Shown: positions 9,051 to 18,135 of the stretch, one piece after another
How the letters are laid out: each line of letters opens with the position of its first letter
How positions within the stretch are numbered: position 1 is the stretch's first letter
Source: Chromatiaceae bacterium
GTDB taxonomy: Bacteria > Pseudomonadota > Gammaproteobacteria > Chromatiales > Chromatiaceae
Direction of reading: 5' to 3'
Length of the DNA: 64,000 bases
Assembly (NCBI GenBank): GCA_024235215.1
Contig: JACKMU010000001.1
Span: 186,001 to 250,000, forward strand
The notes under the pieces: model-generated
What the model was told of the DNA's origin: nothing
Seen by the model: only the letters and a program-made list of their open reading frames with translations
Database searches by the model: none
Program-made: the position numbers and the translations under genes

Positions 9051-9920
9051 ATGGCGAAAGAGATCAAGCTGGGGTTACTGGGGAACGGCATCGGCCGCAG
9101 CCGTGCCAAATCGCTACACGAACTGATCGGCGGGCTGTATGGATTGAATGTCCACTACTGGCCGATGGACTTGGCCGGGAAAGCCGATGTCAACATCGGG
9201 GATGAACTGATCCGCTGCCGAGAAGAGGGCTACCGCGGGGTCAATGTAACTCATCCGTACAAACGGGATGCATTCCGATTCGTCGACGTGCTGTCCGGTT
9301 TTCCCGCAGGACTAACCTCCGTGAATACGGTGGTGTTCGACGCAGGACGGCTGATGGCGGATAACACTGATTACAACGGCTTTTGCAGGGCCTACATCAC
9401 CCACTTCAGCGGCCAGCAGAAGCCCGGCAGGGTGCTGATGCTGGGCAGCGGAGGAGTCGGCCTGGCCATTGCCTATGGGTTGCAAAAGTTGGGGGCCTCT
9501 GAGCTGGTGGTTTTCGATAAGAATCTTCAGGCGGCACGTGATTTGATCGCAAATCTGAACCAGGCACAGCTGCCGGCCCGGAACATCGAGTACGTTGATC
9601 TGATTGATGAGATGAGAAGTGCGGACGGCCTGATCAATGCAACACCGGTGGGCATGTTCCAATATCCCGGAAACCCTTTCCCGCAGGAGGGCTTTGCTAA
9701 TCAGCGATGGGCATTCGATGCAGTTTACACCCCTGAGCGTACCGTGTTTCTTGAATATTGCCGCAGGTGGGATATAGACACGGTTTCGGGATTCAAGCTC
9801 TTTCTCTACCAGGGACTGGATGCATTCAGACTTTTCACCAACATCGATGTGGACGCGCAGATGGTGGAGCGTGAGTTCCTACGCAGATACCCGCTCGATG
9901 AACGCGCGCTTTCGGCTTAG
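9051..9920 (+). CDS. Quinate/shikimate dehydrogenase family protein (AroE-like)
   Basis: NAD(P)-dependent oxidoreductase of the shikimate dehydrogenase family, 289 residues. The substrate half carries SRAKS near residue 17, NVTHPYK with the catalytic lysine at 71, and NTDYNG with the aspartate at 107. The Rossmann half has GSGGVG (132-137). The usual NVTIPFK/NTDGxG motifs are changed to NVTHPYK/NTDYNG, which fits a catabolic quinate/shikimate-type enzyme rather than biosynthetic AroE. Location in a transporter operon supports a catabolic role: oxidising the imported hydroxy-ring acid. The precise substrate is inference. Confidence 0.8.
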   Translation: MAKEIKLGLLGNGIGRSRAKSLHELIGGLYGLNVHYWPMDLAGKADVNIGDELIRCREEGYRGVNVTHPYKRDAFRFVDVLSGFPAGLTSVNTVVFDAGRLMADNTDYNGFCRAYITHFSGQQKPGRVLMLGSGGVGLAIAYGLQKLGASELVVFDKNLQAARDLIANLNQAQLPARNIEYVDLIDEMRSADGLINATPVGMFQYPGNPFPQEGFANQRWAFDAVYTPERTVFLEYCRRWDIDTVSGFKLFLYQGLDAFRLFTNIDVDAQMVEREFLRRYPLDERALSA

Positions 9921-9994
9921 TAAGGATTTCCGCGGAGTGCAGAGAACATGCGTTCTGTTTATTCCGGCAGCCAGATAAAAGAGAGGTTGGAGGC

Positions 9995-10813
9995 ATGACT
10001 CACAAGTTTTCCCTGGCCTATCTTACAGTTCCGGGTCTTACCCCACCCGAGCTGACCCATGTGGCCGCTCGCACCGGGTACGACTTCGTCAGCTACCGGT
10101 TGGTTCACCTCAATGTTGCGGGAGAACCGGATATCGACCCGCTGTCACCTCAGATCCTCCGTCAGACCAGACAAGCGCTGGCAGAAACCGGAATAAAGGT
10201 ATTCGATATCGAACTGGTACGGGTGATGCGAACCATTAAACCCGAGGCATTCATTCCCGCTTTCGAAGCAGGAGCGGAGCTGGGGGCGAGCCAGGTTATC
10301 TGCTCTGCCTGGACCGATGTGCGTAACGACCGCGGTTTTATCGTCGATCGGTTCGGCGAGATCTGCGATCTGGCGGACTCCTTCGAGCTGACAGTCAACC
10401 TGGAGTTTCCGGCTTTTTCACGTCTGGTCTCGCTCGAGGATTGCCTGGAGATTCTGGAACTGGCCGATCGCCCAAATCAGGGATTGCTGGTCGATACCCT
10501 CTACATGCATTTCAACAAGACACCGTTGTTGGCACTGGAGCGGGTCCCCAGCGAGTGGATCCACTTCATGCACATCAACGATGCCGATGATATCTACTAC
10601 ACCAAAGAAGAGATGATTCACGTTGCGCGGGACGCAAGGCTCTACCCGGGAGAGGGGGCAATCGATTTTTCCGTGGTCAACTACCTTTTCCCTGATCTGC
10701 CGCTGGCGATTGAGCTGCCCCATGCCAAACGCTTGCAGGAATTCGGTCCGGAACAACACGCACGCAACTGCCTAGAGGCCGCGCAGCGAGTTCTCAATCC
10801 AACCAACAGCTGA
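9995..10813 (+). CDS. Sugar phosphate isomerase/epimerase family TIM-barrel protein
   Basis: A 272-residue AP endonuclease-2/xylose isomerase-like barrel, the family that includes IolE, IolI and other isomerases or dehydratases. Metal-ligand positions are recognisable: NLEFP (Glu), LLVDTLYMH (Asp/His), FMHINDAD (His/Asp) and LAIELPHAK (Glu). Ribosome site GAGGTTGGAGG precedes the ATG. It belongs to the same operon as the AroE-like gene, 74 bases downstream. Likely role: isomerise or dehydrate the keto product of the dehydrogenase. The exact reaction is not known. Confidence 0.75.
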   Translation: MTHKFSLAYLTVPGLTPPELTHVAARTGYDFVSYRLVHLNVAGEPDIDPLSPQILRQTRQALAETGIKVFDIELVRVMRTIKPEAFIPAFEAGAELGASQVICSAWTDVRNDRGFIVDRFGEICDLADSFELTVNLEFPAFSRLVSLEDCLEILELADRPNQGLLVDTLYMHFNKTPLLALERVPSEWIHFMHINDADDIYYTKEEMIHVARDARLYPGEGAIDFSVVNYLFPDLPLAIELPHAKRLQEFGPEQHARNCLEAAQRVLNPTNS

Positions 10814-10845
10814 ACTGCCAGTTCGAAAAGAACAGGAGAAAATCG

Positions 10846-12252
10846 ATGGCCCAAGAGATTACCCCAGAAGAGCTAGCCACGGCGGATGCGATGATCCAGC
10901 GCGCCCGCAAGGCGATGGAAGAGATCCAGGATTACGATCAGGCAAGAGTGGATCGTTTGGCGCGGGCACTGGGGTGGAACACCGGGAATGAAAAGACCTT
11001 TGTCCGCATCGCCCAGATGGGTGTAGACGAATCGGGTATCGGCGACCGGGCGGGGCGTGCCGGCAAGCGGTTCAAGATTCTCGGTGTGCTGCGCGATGCG
11101 CTGCGGCAAAAATCGGTGGGAGTGATCGAAAAGGACGAGGTAAAGGGCATCACCAAGATCGCCAAGCCAGCGGGAGTGATCGCTTCTCTGATACCCACCA
11201 CCAACCCGGAATTGACACCACCCGTTACCGGCATCTACGCCATCAAGTGCAAGGACGCGGTGATTTTTTCACCGCATCCCCGTGCCAAGGGGACCACCTT
11301 CGAGATGGTACGCGTCATGCGTGAAACGCTGAAGAAGCTGGATGCGCCTGCAGACATTTTTCAATGCGTCGAAAAACCCTCGATACCGATGACCAACTAC
11401 CTGATGAGCCATTGCGACCTGACGTTAGCCACTGGTGGCAAACCGATGGTGCAAGCGGCCTACAGCTCCGGCAAACCGGCTTACGGAGTAGGTGCGGGCA
11501 ATTCGACCATGGTGATCGATGAGACGGCGGATATCCTGGAGGCGGCAAGGAATTCGCGTTTATCAAAAACTTCTGATTTTGGATCCGGTTGCTCGGCCGA
11601 TGGCAACCTGCTGATTGCCGAACAGATATACGATCAGATGAGGGATGCACTGATCAACGAGGGTGGTTACCTGTGCAACGACAGGGAAAAGGCGCTGATT
11701 GAAAAAGCGTTGTGGAAAGGGGACGGCACCCGCCGAATCGAAACTGTCGCGATATCAGCTCAGCGCATCGCCGAGTTTGCCGGATTCTCCATCCCCGAGG
11801 ATCGAAAGTTCATCATGGTCGAACAGCAGGAGATCGGCAAGGCGCATAAATTCTCAGGCGAGAAGCTCTGCGTAGTCATGGCGCTGTTCAAATTCGAGGA
11901 TTTTGGCGAAGCGATGAAGCAGGTGCGAGATATTTATGAGGTCGGCGGAAAAGGTCATTCATGCGGTATCTACTCGTTCGACGAGGAGCGCATCCTGCGC
12001 CATGCCGAGAATGCACCGGTCAGTCGGGTGATGGTGCGGCAAGCGCAATCGAAGGCCAACGCTGGCAGTTTCAGCAACGGCATGCCGATGACATCCAGCC
12101 TCGGTTGCGGCATCTGGGGCGGCAACATCACCAATGAGAACGTGGCGCTGAAGCACTACATGAATGTCACCTGGGTTGCCCATCCGATCGCTGAAGACCG
12201 CCCCTCGGATGAGGAGCTGTTCGGTGAATTCTACAATGCCGAGACGATGTGA
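10846..12252 (+). CDS. CoA-acylating aldehyde dehydrogenase (sulfoacetaldehyde dehydrogenase/EutE-like)
   Basis: Converts an aldehyde plus CoA and NAD(P)+ into an acyl-CoA, or the reverse. This 468-residue protein resembles SauS-type sulfoacetaldehyde dehydrogenases and the ALDH half of AdhE: PTTNPELTP at 117-125, GAGNS at 216-220 in the nucleotide site, and the catalytic cysteine in GSGCSADG (Cys249). It ends 7 bases before the ThDP enzyme gene. A sulfonate role is possible, but no Xsc, SauT or sulfite exporter is adjacent and the other neighbours are ring-acid enzymes. I infer that it traps an aldehyde acid made by the ThDP enzyme. Confidence 0.8.
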   Translation: MAQEITPEELATADAMIQRARKAMEEIQDYDQARVDRLARALGWNTGNEKTFVRIAQMGVDESGIGDRAGRAGKRFKILGVLRDALRQKSVGVIEKDEVKGITKIAKPAGVIASLIPTTNPELTPPVTGIYAIKCKDAVIFSPHPRAKGTTFEMVRVMRETLKKLDAPADIFQCVEKPSIPMTNYLMSHCDLTLATGGKPMVQAAYSSGKPAYGVGAGNSTMVIDETADILEAARNSRLSKTSDFGSGCSADGNLLIAEQIYDQMRDALINEGGYLCNDREKALIEKALWKGDGTRRIETVAISAQRIAEFAGFSIPEDRKFIMVEQQEIGKAHKFSGEKLCVVMALFKFEDFGEAMKQVRDIYEVGGKGHSCGIYSFDEERILRHAENAPVSRVMVRQAQSKANAGSFSNGMPMTSSLGCGIWGGNITNENVALKHYMNVTWVAHPIAEDRPSDEELFGEFYNAETM

Positions 12253-12259
12253 GGATGAT

Positions 12260-14032
12260 ATGAAAGATCTCAACGCCAGTCAGCTCGTCCGTTATCTGGA
12301 ACTCCGGGGAGTTGAGCATGTGTTCGGGCTCTGCGGTCACACCAACATTGCCGTGCTGTCAGCAATGGCGGAATCAAAACTGAAGTTTGTCAATGTACGC
12401 CATGAACAGATTTCGGCGCATGCGGCGGATGGCTATGCGCGCGTGACCGGCAAAGCCTCGGTACTGCTCACCCACCTCTCGCCCGGCCTGACCAATGCCG
12501 CCACCGGTGTGGCCAATGCCGCACTCGATTGCATTCCGCTGGTCGTTATCGCAGGCGATGTGCCCAGCTACTATTACGGCAAGCATCCGCATCAAGAGTT
12601 GAATCTGCACGCCGATGCCAGCCAGTACGAAATCTATCGCCCGTTCGTGAAACGTGCTTGGCGCGTCGATACCGCTGAACTGTTGCCGGAAATACTGGAC
12701 AAGGCATTTCTGCTCGCAGAGAGCGGCCAGCCCGGTCCGGTGCTGGTTAATGTGCCAATGGATATCTTCTCTGCGCAAGTGGATGTGGCGCTATGGGACC
12801 GAGTGAATGGCAACACCCGGTCATTTTCCAAACCTTCCCTGGACGAAGAGACCGCGCGCAGGATCATCGCGCGGTTGATGACGGCGAATTCGCCCGTCAT
12901 CTATGCCGGTGGCGGAATTGCTCTGGCACGCGCCTATGACGAACTCAGAGCCTTTGTGGATCATCTGCAGATTCCGCTCAGCCACAGTCTGATGGGCAAG
13001 GGGGTGCTGCCGGATGATCATCCCCTGGTGCTCGGCATGACCGGATTCTGGGGGATGGCGTTTGTCAACGAGATGACGCGCAACGCGGATTGGATTCTCG
13101 CCCTCGGGACCCGTTTCAAGGAGGCCGACAGCTCCTCCTGGTACCCGGAGTACACCTTCAACATCGGTGGTGCAGGTTCGAAACTAATCCATATCGATAT
13201 CGAACCCCAGGAGATCGGCCGCAACTATCCCACCGAGATTGGCGCGGTAGCGGATCTCAAAGCGGCGCTGACCGTGTTGAACCGGGTCGCCAGGGAGATG
13301 CTCCCTGAGGGCCGTAAAGCACCGGAGTTGATCGGGAGAATTGCCGCCGAGCGCAGCGCATTTGCCGAAAGAAACCGCGCGATGCAGCAGTCAGATGCTT
13401 TTCCGATGATGCCGGAACGCATTCTCGCCGATCTTTGGGAGGTGATGCCGCGTGATGCGATTCTCACCTCAGACGTGGGTTGGAACAAGAACGGTGTGGC
13501 ACAGCAGTTCGCCATCACCACACCGGGTTCGATTCTGATTCCGGGTGGTTTTGCCACGATGGGTTTTGGCCCGCCAGCGGCGTTGGGTGCCAAGATCGCG
13601 CGGCCGGACCGGGTGGTGATCAGCCTGGTGGGTGATGGTGGATTTGGCCAGAACCCTGCGTTACTCGCCACTGCCGCCGCAGAGAAGCTCGCGGTTATCT
13701 GGATCATCATGAACAACAACGCCTATGGCACCATTGCCGGGCTGCAGCAAGCAAACTATGGACTCACACACGGCACGCTATTCCCCAAGGCGTCGACGCC
13801 CGCACAGCAACTGCCAGACTATGCCGCGATCGCAAGAGCTTATGGGGTGGATGGTGTACGTATCGCTTCTGCCGAGGCATTCAAACCAGCTCTGAAAGCG
13901 GCTATCGAATCGGGCAGACCCACGTTAATCGACGTTGCGATGATCAACAACCCGACGCCGACATCAGGACATTGGAACATTCTGGACATCTATTCACCCG
14001 ATGGATTGAAAGGGCATGTGGCGACCGCTTGA
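12260..14032 (+). CDS. Thiamine diphosphate-dependent enzyme, acetolactate synthase superfamily
   Basis: A 590-residue three-domain ThDP enzyme. I start at ATG 12260, preceded by GAGGATGAT, rather than further upstream inside the ALDH gene. The PYR domain has a catalytic glutamate at 49 (NVRHEQ) and an unusual GHTN (26-29) where acetolactate synthases have GxPGG. The PP domain has the GDGGFGQN...NNN cofactor motif. The GHT motif recalls cyclohexane-1,2-dione hydrolase, and inositol catabolism also uses a ThDP hydrolase (IolD). With a ring-acid dehydrogenase and an acylating ALDH beside it, C-C cleavage of a cyclic diketone is a plausible role; decarboxylation or carboligation are alternatives. 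It is not Xsc-like by its N-terminal motifs. Confidence 0.8.
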   Translation: MKDLNASQLVRYLELRGVEHVFGLCGHTNIAVLSAMAESKLKFVNVRHEQISAHAADGYARVTGKASVLLTHLSPGLTNAATGVANAALDCIPLVVIAGDVPSYYYGKHPHQELNLHADASQYEIYRPFVKRAWRVDTAELLPEILDKAFLLAESGQPGPVLVNVPMDIFSAQVDVALWDRVNGNTRSFSKPSLDEETARRIIARLMTANSPVIYAGGGIALARAYDELRAFVDHLQIPLSHSLMGKGVLPDDHPLVLGMTGFWGMAFVNEMTRNADWILALGTRFKEADSSSWYPEYTFNIGGAGSKLIHIDIEPQEIGRNYPTEIGAVADLKAALTVLNRVAREMLPEGRKAPELIGRIAAERSAFAERNRAMQQSDAFPMMPERILADLWEVMPRDAILTSDVGWNKNGVAQQFAITTPGSILIPGGFATMGFGPPAALGAKIARPDRVVISLVGDGGFGQNPALLATAAAEKLAVIWIIMNNNAYGTIAGLQQANYGLTHGTLFPKASTPAQQLPDYAAIARAYGVDGVRIASAEAFKPALKAAIESGRPTLIDVAMINNPTPTSGHWNILDIYSPDGLKGHVATA

Positions 14033-14033
14033 T

Positions 14034-15941
14034 ATGAAGACATCCATTGCCACAGTGACAATTTCGGGCGATCTCAGCAAAAAGCTGACAGCTATTGCCA
14101 AGGCGGGTTTCGATGGCATTGAGCTGTTCGAGCGCGACCTGATCGCGTTTGACGGTCCACCCGTTCAGTTGGGCGAAATGGTGCGCGGGCATGGTTTACG
14201 TATCGATTTACTGCAGTCGGAGCGGAACTTCGGGGGCTTGCCCGAACCGCTGAAGAGAAGAGCTTTTGCTCGCATTGAACGTAAGTTCGACCTGATGCAG
14301 GAAGTTGGCACCGAACTGCTGCTGGTCAGCTCCTGCACCAACGAAGCGTCGTTGGGCGGTATCGACCGGCTGGCCGGAGATTTTCGCGAACTGGCTGATC
14401 GGGCGGCGCAACGGGGAATCAGGGTGGGTTTCGAAGCGATGTCGTGGGCGAATTACCTCTCCGACTATCGTGATGCGTGGGAGGTTGTACGCCGTGTCGA
14501 CCATCCCTCACTTGGCTTGGTGCTGGACAGCATTCACATTCTGGGCAAAAGAATCAGTCCCGAAAGCATACGCGGTATCCCGGGAGACCGGATATTTCAC
14601 GTTCAGGTGGCTGATGCGCCATTGATCGAGATGGATCTGGAATACTGGTCACGGCACTACCGCAGTATGCCAGGCGAAGGCGACCTGGCACTGGTCGATT
14701 TCATGCGTGCAGTGGCGGCGACCGGCTATGCCGGCCCGGTCTCCCTGGAAATTCTCAATGAGCGTTTCCATAACGGACTTCCTCGGTCCATTGCCGAGGA
14801 TGGTTATCGATCGCTGCTCCATCTCATGGATCAGGTCCGTCGTACCGAGCCCAGTATAAAGGTTGAGTTACCTGAAATGCCGCCGAAAACTCGGGTGGAT
14901 GGCATCGAATTCGTTGAGTTTGCCGCCGACGCCAAGCAGGTCGGAATATTGGAAAGCGTGCTTGAGGCCCTGGGTTTTAAGCCGATGGCACGGCACATCC
15001 ACAAAGATGTGGTGCTTTGGCGGCAGGGAGGCATCAACATCCTGGTAAACACCGAAGCAAAAAGTTTTGCCCATTCCGCCTACACCATGCATGGTACTTC
15101 GGTCTGCGATATTGCGATGCTGGTCGAGGATGCCCGTCTCTCCGGCAAACGGGCTCAGGGGCTGGGTGCCAACCCGTTCAGCCAACCACGAGGAGAGGGT
15201 GAACTGGACATTCCGGCCATTCGGGGTGTCAGTGGATCTGTCCTGCATTTTGTCGATCGAAAATCGGAATTGAAGGGAATATGGGAGACCGATTTCCGCG
15301 AGCTTGAGCACAGCGACAGAGACCTCTTCGGAGCCGGACTGACGCGCATCGACCATGTTGCCCAGGTGATGAACTATGGGGAGATGTTGACCTGGACGCT
15401 ATTCTACACCTCGATCTTCGAGATGACCAAGACTCCGATGGTCGATTCGGTAGATCCGAGCGGGATGGTCTATAGCCGTGCGATCCAGAGCAGTGATGGT
15501 GGGGTCCGTCTGGTCCTGAACGGAGCTGAGACTCACCGCACTTTTGCCGGACGTTTCGTAGCGGACAGCGCAGGCTCATCGGTGCAGCATCTGGCTTTCT
15601 CCAGCAATGATATCTTTGCCACCGCAGCGTCTTTAGCGGAAAGGAGGTTCGAGCTGCTGCCCATACCCGAAGATTACTACCTCGACCTGGCAGCCCGGTT
15701 CGATATCGATCCTATCCTGCTGACGAAGTTGCGATCGGCCAATATTCTTTATGACGAAGATACCGACGGCTGCTTTTACCAGCTTTACAGCCGTCCCTAT
15801 GGTGAAGGATTCTTCTTCGAGATTGTCCAGCGGTGTGGCGGCTATGACGGATACGGGGCGCCTAATGCACCCTACCGGCTGGCGGCACAAAAACATCTTT
15901 CCCGGATCGAGAGGAGGTCACACTACAGAACAGAAAGATGA
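14034..15941 (+). CDS. TIM-barrel/VOC fusion protein, 3-dehydroshikimate dehydratase (QuiC)-like
   Basis: A 635-residue fusion: xylose-isomerase-like barrel (about 1-275) with metal-site segments FEAMSW, LVLDSIHI, HVQVADA and SLEILNE, then a tandem vicinal-oxygen-chelate domain of 4-hydroxyphenylpyruvate dioxygenase type (about 290-620). This layout is that of QuiC1, which dehydrates 3-dehydroshikimate to protocatechuate. The start ATG is one base after the ThDP enzyme stop. If QuiC activity holds, the AroE-like enzyme would feed it, but no protocatechuate dioxygenase lies in the window, so the product may be handled elsewhere or the activity may differ. Confidence 0.8.
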   Translation: MKTSIATVTISGDLSKKLTAIAKAGFDGIELFERDLIAFDGPPVQLGEMVRGHGLRIDLLQSERNFGGLPEPLKRRAFARIERKFDLMQEVGTELLLVSSCTNEASLGGIDRLAGDFRELADRAAQRGIRVGFEAMSWANYLSDYRDAWEVVRRVDHPSLGLVLDSIHILGKRISPESIRGIPGDRIFHVQVADAPLIEMDLEYWSRHYRSMPGEGDLALVDFMRAVAATGYAGPVSLEILNERFHNGLPRSIAEDGYRSLLHLMDQVRRTEPSIKVELPEMPPKTRVDGIEFVEFAADAKQVGILESVLEALGFKPMARHIHKDVVLWRQGGINILVNTEAKSFAHSAYTMHGTSVCDIAMLVEDARLSGKRAQGLGANPFSQPRGEGELDIPAIRGVSGSVLHFVDRKSELKGIWETDFRELEHSDRDLFGAGLTRIDHVAQVMNYGEMLTWTLFYTSIFEMTKTPMVDSVDPSGMVYSRAIQSSDGGVRLVLNGAETHRTFAGRFVADSAGSSVQHLAFSSNDIFATAASLAERRFELLPIPEDYYLDLAARFDIDPILLTKLRSANILYDEDTDGCFYQLYSRPYGEGFFFEIVQRCGGYDGYGAPNAPYRLAAQKHLSRIERRSHYRTER

Positions 15942-16090
15942 ACGGTTCAATGCTCCTTCACTTTACCACCGGTAATTCAATGGAACTGAATGAAATGACC
16001 GGCGACGTATCTTCGCAAGCGTGCTGACGGAGATCGGATAGCTGTGCCTGCTCTCCATCGCACCATCTCTCACTCTTCATCCCAGACAAG

Positions 16091-17035
16091 ATGCCGTTTG
16101 TTCTGAATATCGTCGGGTCGGTGTTTCTCCTGCTCGCTATCGGCTATTTCAGTGTCCGTGCAGGTCTCTTCCCAAAGGAGGGTGTCAAGGGGCTGATTGT
16201 ATTCATCAACAGCTTCGCCGTCCCCTGCCTGTTGTTCCAGGCGATGCTAACGGTGGATCTGCACTCCGTTTTCAATCCCGAGTATCTGCTGGCGTTTTAT
16301 ATCGGGGCTTTCACCACTTTCGCTGTGGCTGTGGCAATTGCCAGATTGATTTTCAAACGACGTCCGGGAGAGTCGATCATTGTGGGATTTTCCGCCTACT
16401 TCACCAATACCGTGTTGGTTGGCTTGCCGATCATCCATCGAGCCTATGGCGAGGAGAGCCTGCCACTGGCTTACGGCATCATTGGTTTTCATGCGCCTGT
16501 GCTGATGACCTTCGGCATGCTGATCATGGAACTGTTCCGACATGACGGAACGTCCCTGCTGGCGGCATTCAAACGTGCGGGAATAAAGATTGTCTCAAAC
16601 CCGTTGCTGATCGGCATTCTGCTGGGACTACTGACCAATCTGTCTGGACTCGACGTGCCCGAGATTATCGATAGTGTTACGGAAACCATGGCTGAAGGAG
16701 TGTTGCCGGTGGCGCTATTCGGTCTGGGAGGCGCGCTGAACCAGTACCGTCTGCGCGACAGCTGGCTGCAGGGATTGATCTCATCCGGTTTGAAGCTCGT
16801 GTTGCATCCCGTGCTGGTGCTGATTCTGGCGCTATGGGTTTTCCATCTACCCTGGGAGATGACGCGCATTGGCGTGATCATGGCGGCCATGCCATCCGGT
16901 TTGAACGTGTATGTCTTCGCCACCTACTACAATCGCGCCACTGACATAGCAGCCAATACGATATTGCTCAGTACGGTAGCAGCAGCATTGACGGTATCGG
17001 GTTGGCTGTTGGTTATCGAGTCTCTTGCGCCTTAG
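16091..17035 (+). CDS. AEC (auxin efflux carrier) family transporter
   Basis: A 314-residue inner-membrane protein with about ten helices in two similar halves, the AEC/BART fold. Members move malonate, malate and other small organic acids. Conserved traits seen: NSFAVPCLLFQAM in helix 2 and FGLGGALNQYRLR in the middle. It lies 149 bases after the QuiC-like gene, in the same direction, probably still in the operon. It could export or import an acid intermediate; direction is unknown. The ribosome site is weak. Confidence 0.85.
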   Translation: MPFVLNIVGSVFLLLAIGYFSVRAGLFPKEGVKGLIVFINSFAVPCLLFQAMLTVDLHSVFNPEYLLAFYIGAFTTFAVAVAIARLIFKRRPGESIIVGFSAYFTNTVLVGLPIIHRAYGEESLPLAYGIIGFHAPVLMTFGMLIMELFRHDGTSLLAAFKRAGIKIVSNPLLIGILLGLLTNLSGLDVPEIIDSVTETMAEGVLPVALFGLGGALNQYRLRDSWLQGLISSGLKLVLHPVLVLILALWVFHLPWEMTRIGVIMAAMPSGLNVYVFATYYNRATDIAANTILLSTVAAALTVSGWLLVIESLAP

Positions 17036-17048
17036 CCCTGGTATCGAG

Positions 17049-17147
17049 TTGAGTACTGAGAATGCACCGCTTTTGGAGACAGAGTTGACTCGACTACTGA
17101 AAGATACCGGTACCCACATCAAGCAACTGAAGGAGGGAACACTGTGA
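17049..17147 (+). CDS. Possible 32-residue leader ORF coupled to the lyase gene
   Basis: A short frame from TTG 17049 ends with a TGA that overlaps the GTG start of the next gene (GTGA, 17144-17147), the usual layout of translational coupling. The peptide is a charged amphipathic helix. The start has no clear ribosome site and no homologue is recognised, so this may be chance. Confidence 0.25.
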   Translation: MSTENAPLLETELTRLLKDTGTHIKQLKEGTL

Positions 17148-17974
17148 ACGACGTAGAGCGGAAAATGACTGACTGGTGGAGCACCGATATCATCGAGATG
17201 CAACCTGGCATGATCCGCTATCGCGGTTACGCCATCGAGGAGCTGATCGGTAATGTATCCTTCGCGCAGATGATCTGGCTGATGACGCGGGGTGAACTGC
17301 CGAGCCGGGAGCAGGCTGAACTGCTGGACATCGCGCTGATGTCAGCCGTCGACCATGGCCCGCAGGCACCATCGATCGCGATCGCCAGGATGGCGGCAAC
17401 CTGTGGTGTCGGCCTGAACAGCGCAATGGCTTCCGCCATCAACGTGCTGGGCGATGTGCATGGCGGCGCCGGCGAACAGGCGGTGGAAATGTTTCTCGCG
17501 ATAGCGGAGAGGATGGAAAACGGCTCCACGATGGATGAGGCCGTCCGGGACGAATACGACGCATATACTTCAACCAAGGGCAAGTACCTGCCCGGCTTCG
17601 GTCACCGGTTTCATCCGGTTGATCCCCGCGCGCCACGGCTGCTGGAGATGGTCGATCAGGCCGCAGCCAAAGGTGCCGTATCAGGTCGCTATGCACAGAT
17701 CGCACGAAAACTCGAAGCCGAGATTGCCATAAGCAAGGGCAAAGCCATACCGATGAATATCGATGGCGCTACGGCGGTCATCTACGCCGAGCTGGAGTTT
17801 CCGGCGCCGCTGGCACGAGGCCTGTTCTGCCTGTCGAGGTCGGTGGGCATCCTGGCCCACGCCTGGGAGCAAACCCAGCAGGGAGGACGTAACAAGGGCC
17901 CAATTCCAAGACAGTACATCTGGCACTATACGGGAAAGGCGCAGCGCCCGGTGCCCGAACAGATGCGAAAATAG
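17144..17974 (+). CDS. Citryl-CoA lyase-like protein (citrate synthase superfamily)
   Basis: A 276-residue short citrate-synthase fold protein of the citryl-CoA lyase group, which cleaves a (substituted) citryl-CoA to acetyl-CoA and a 2-oxo acid. It has the family pattern of residues: IRYRGYAIEELIG near the N-terminus, GDVHGGAGEQA (about 100-110) with the active-site histidine, PGFGHRFHPVDPR (about 148-160) and the C-terminal RSVGILAHAWEQ. It is much shorter than hexameric citrate synthase (about 430). GTG start with strong AAGGAGGG. Last gene of the TetR cluster; it may release acetyl-CoA from the acyl-CoA made upstream. Substrate inferred only. Confidence 0.75.
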   Translation: MNDVERKMTDWWSTDIIEMQPGMIRYRGYAIEELIGNVSFAQMIWLMTRGELPSREQAELLDIALMSAVDHGPQAPSIAIARMAATCGVGLNSAMASAINVLGDVHGGAGEQAVEMFLAIAERMENGSTMDEAVRDEYDAYTSTKGKYLPGFGHRFHPVDPRAPRLLEMVDQAAAKGAVSGRYAQIARKLEAEIAISKGKAIPMNIDGATAVIYAELEFPAPLARGLFCLSRSVGILAHAWEQTQQGGRNKGPIPRQYIWHYTGKAQRPVPEQMRK

Positions 17975-18135
17975 ACTGGACCTGGAACGGTAGCATCCTC
18001 TGGAAATGCCGATTTGCCTTGAAACGTGTGACAGCAAAGTCAAGCATCTCCACCAAAACCGGGACAACTCCCGCTATCGTCTGGAAACTTGCCATCGGCA
18101 GGAAGGCAGTCATCCAGATATTCGGGTTTCACGGC

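Noticed and set aside
10846..14032. Sulfoacetate degradation (SauS plus Xsc)
   Set aside because: The ThDP enzyme lacks the Xsc-type N-terminal motifs and no sulfonate importer, phosphotransacetylase or sulfite exporter is adjacent.
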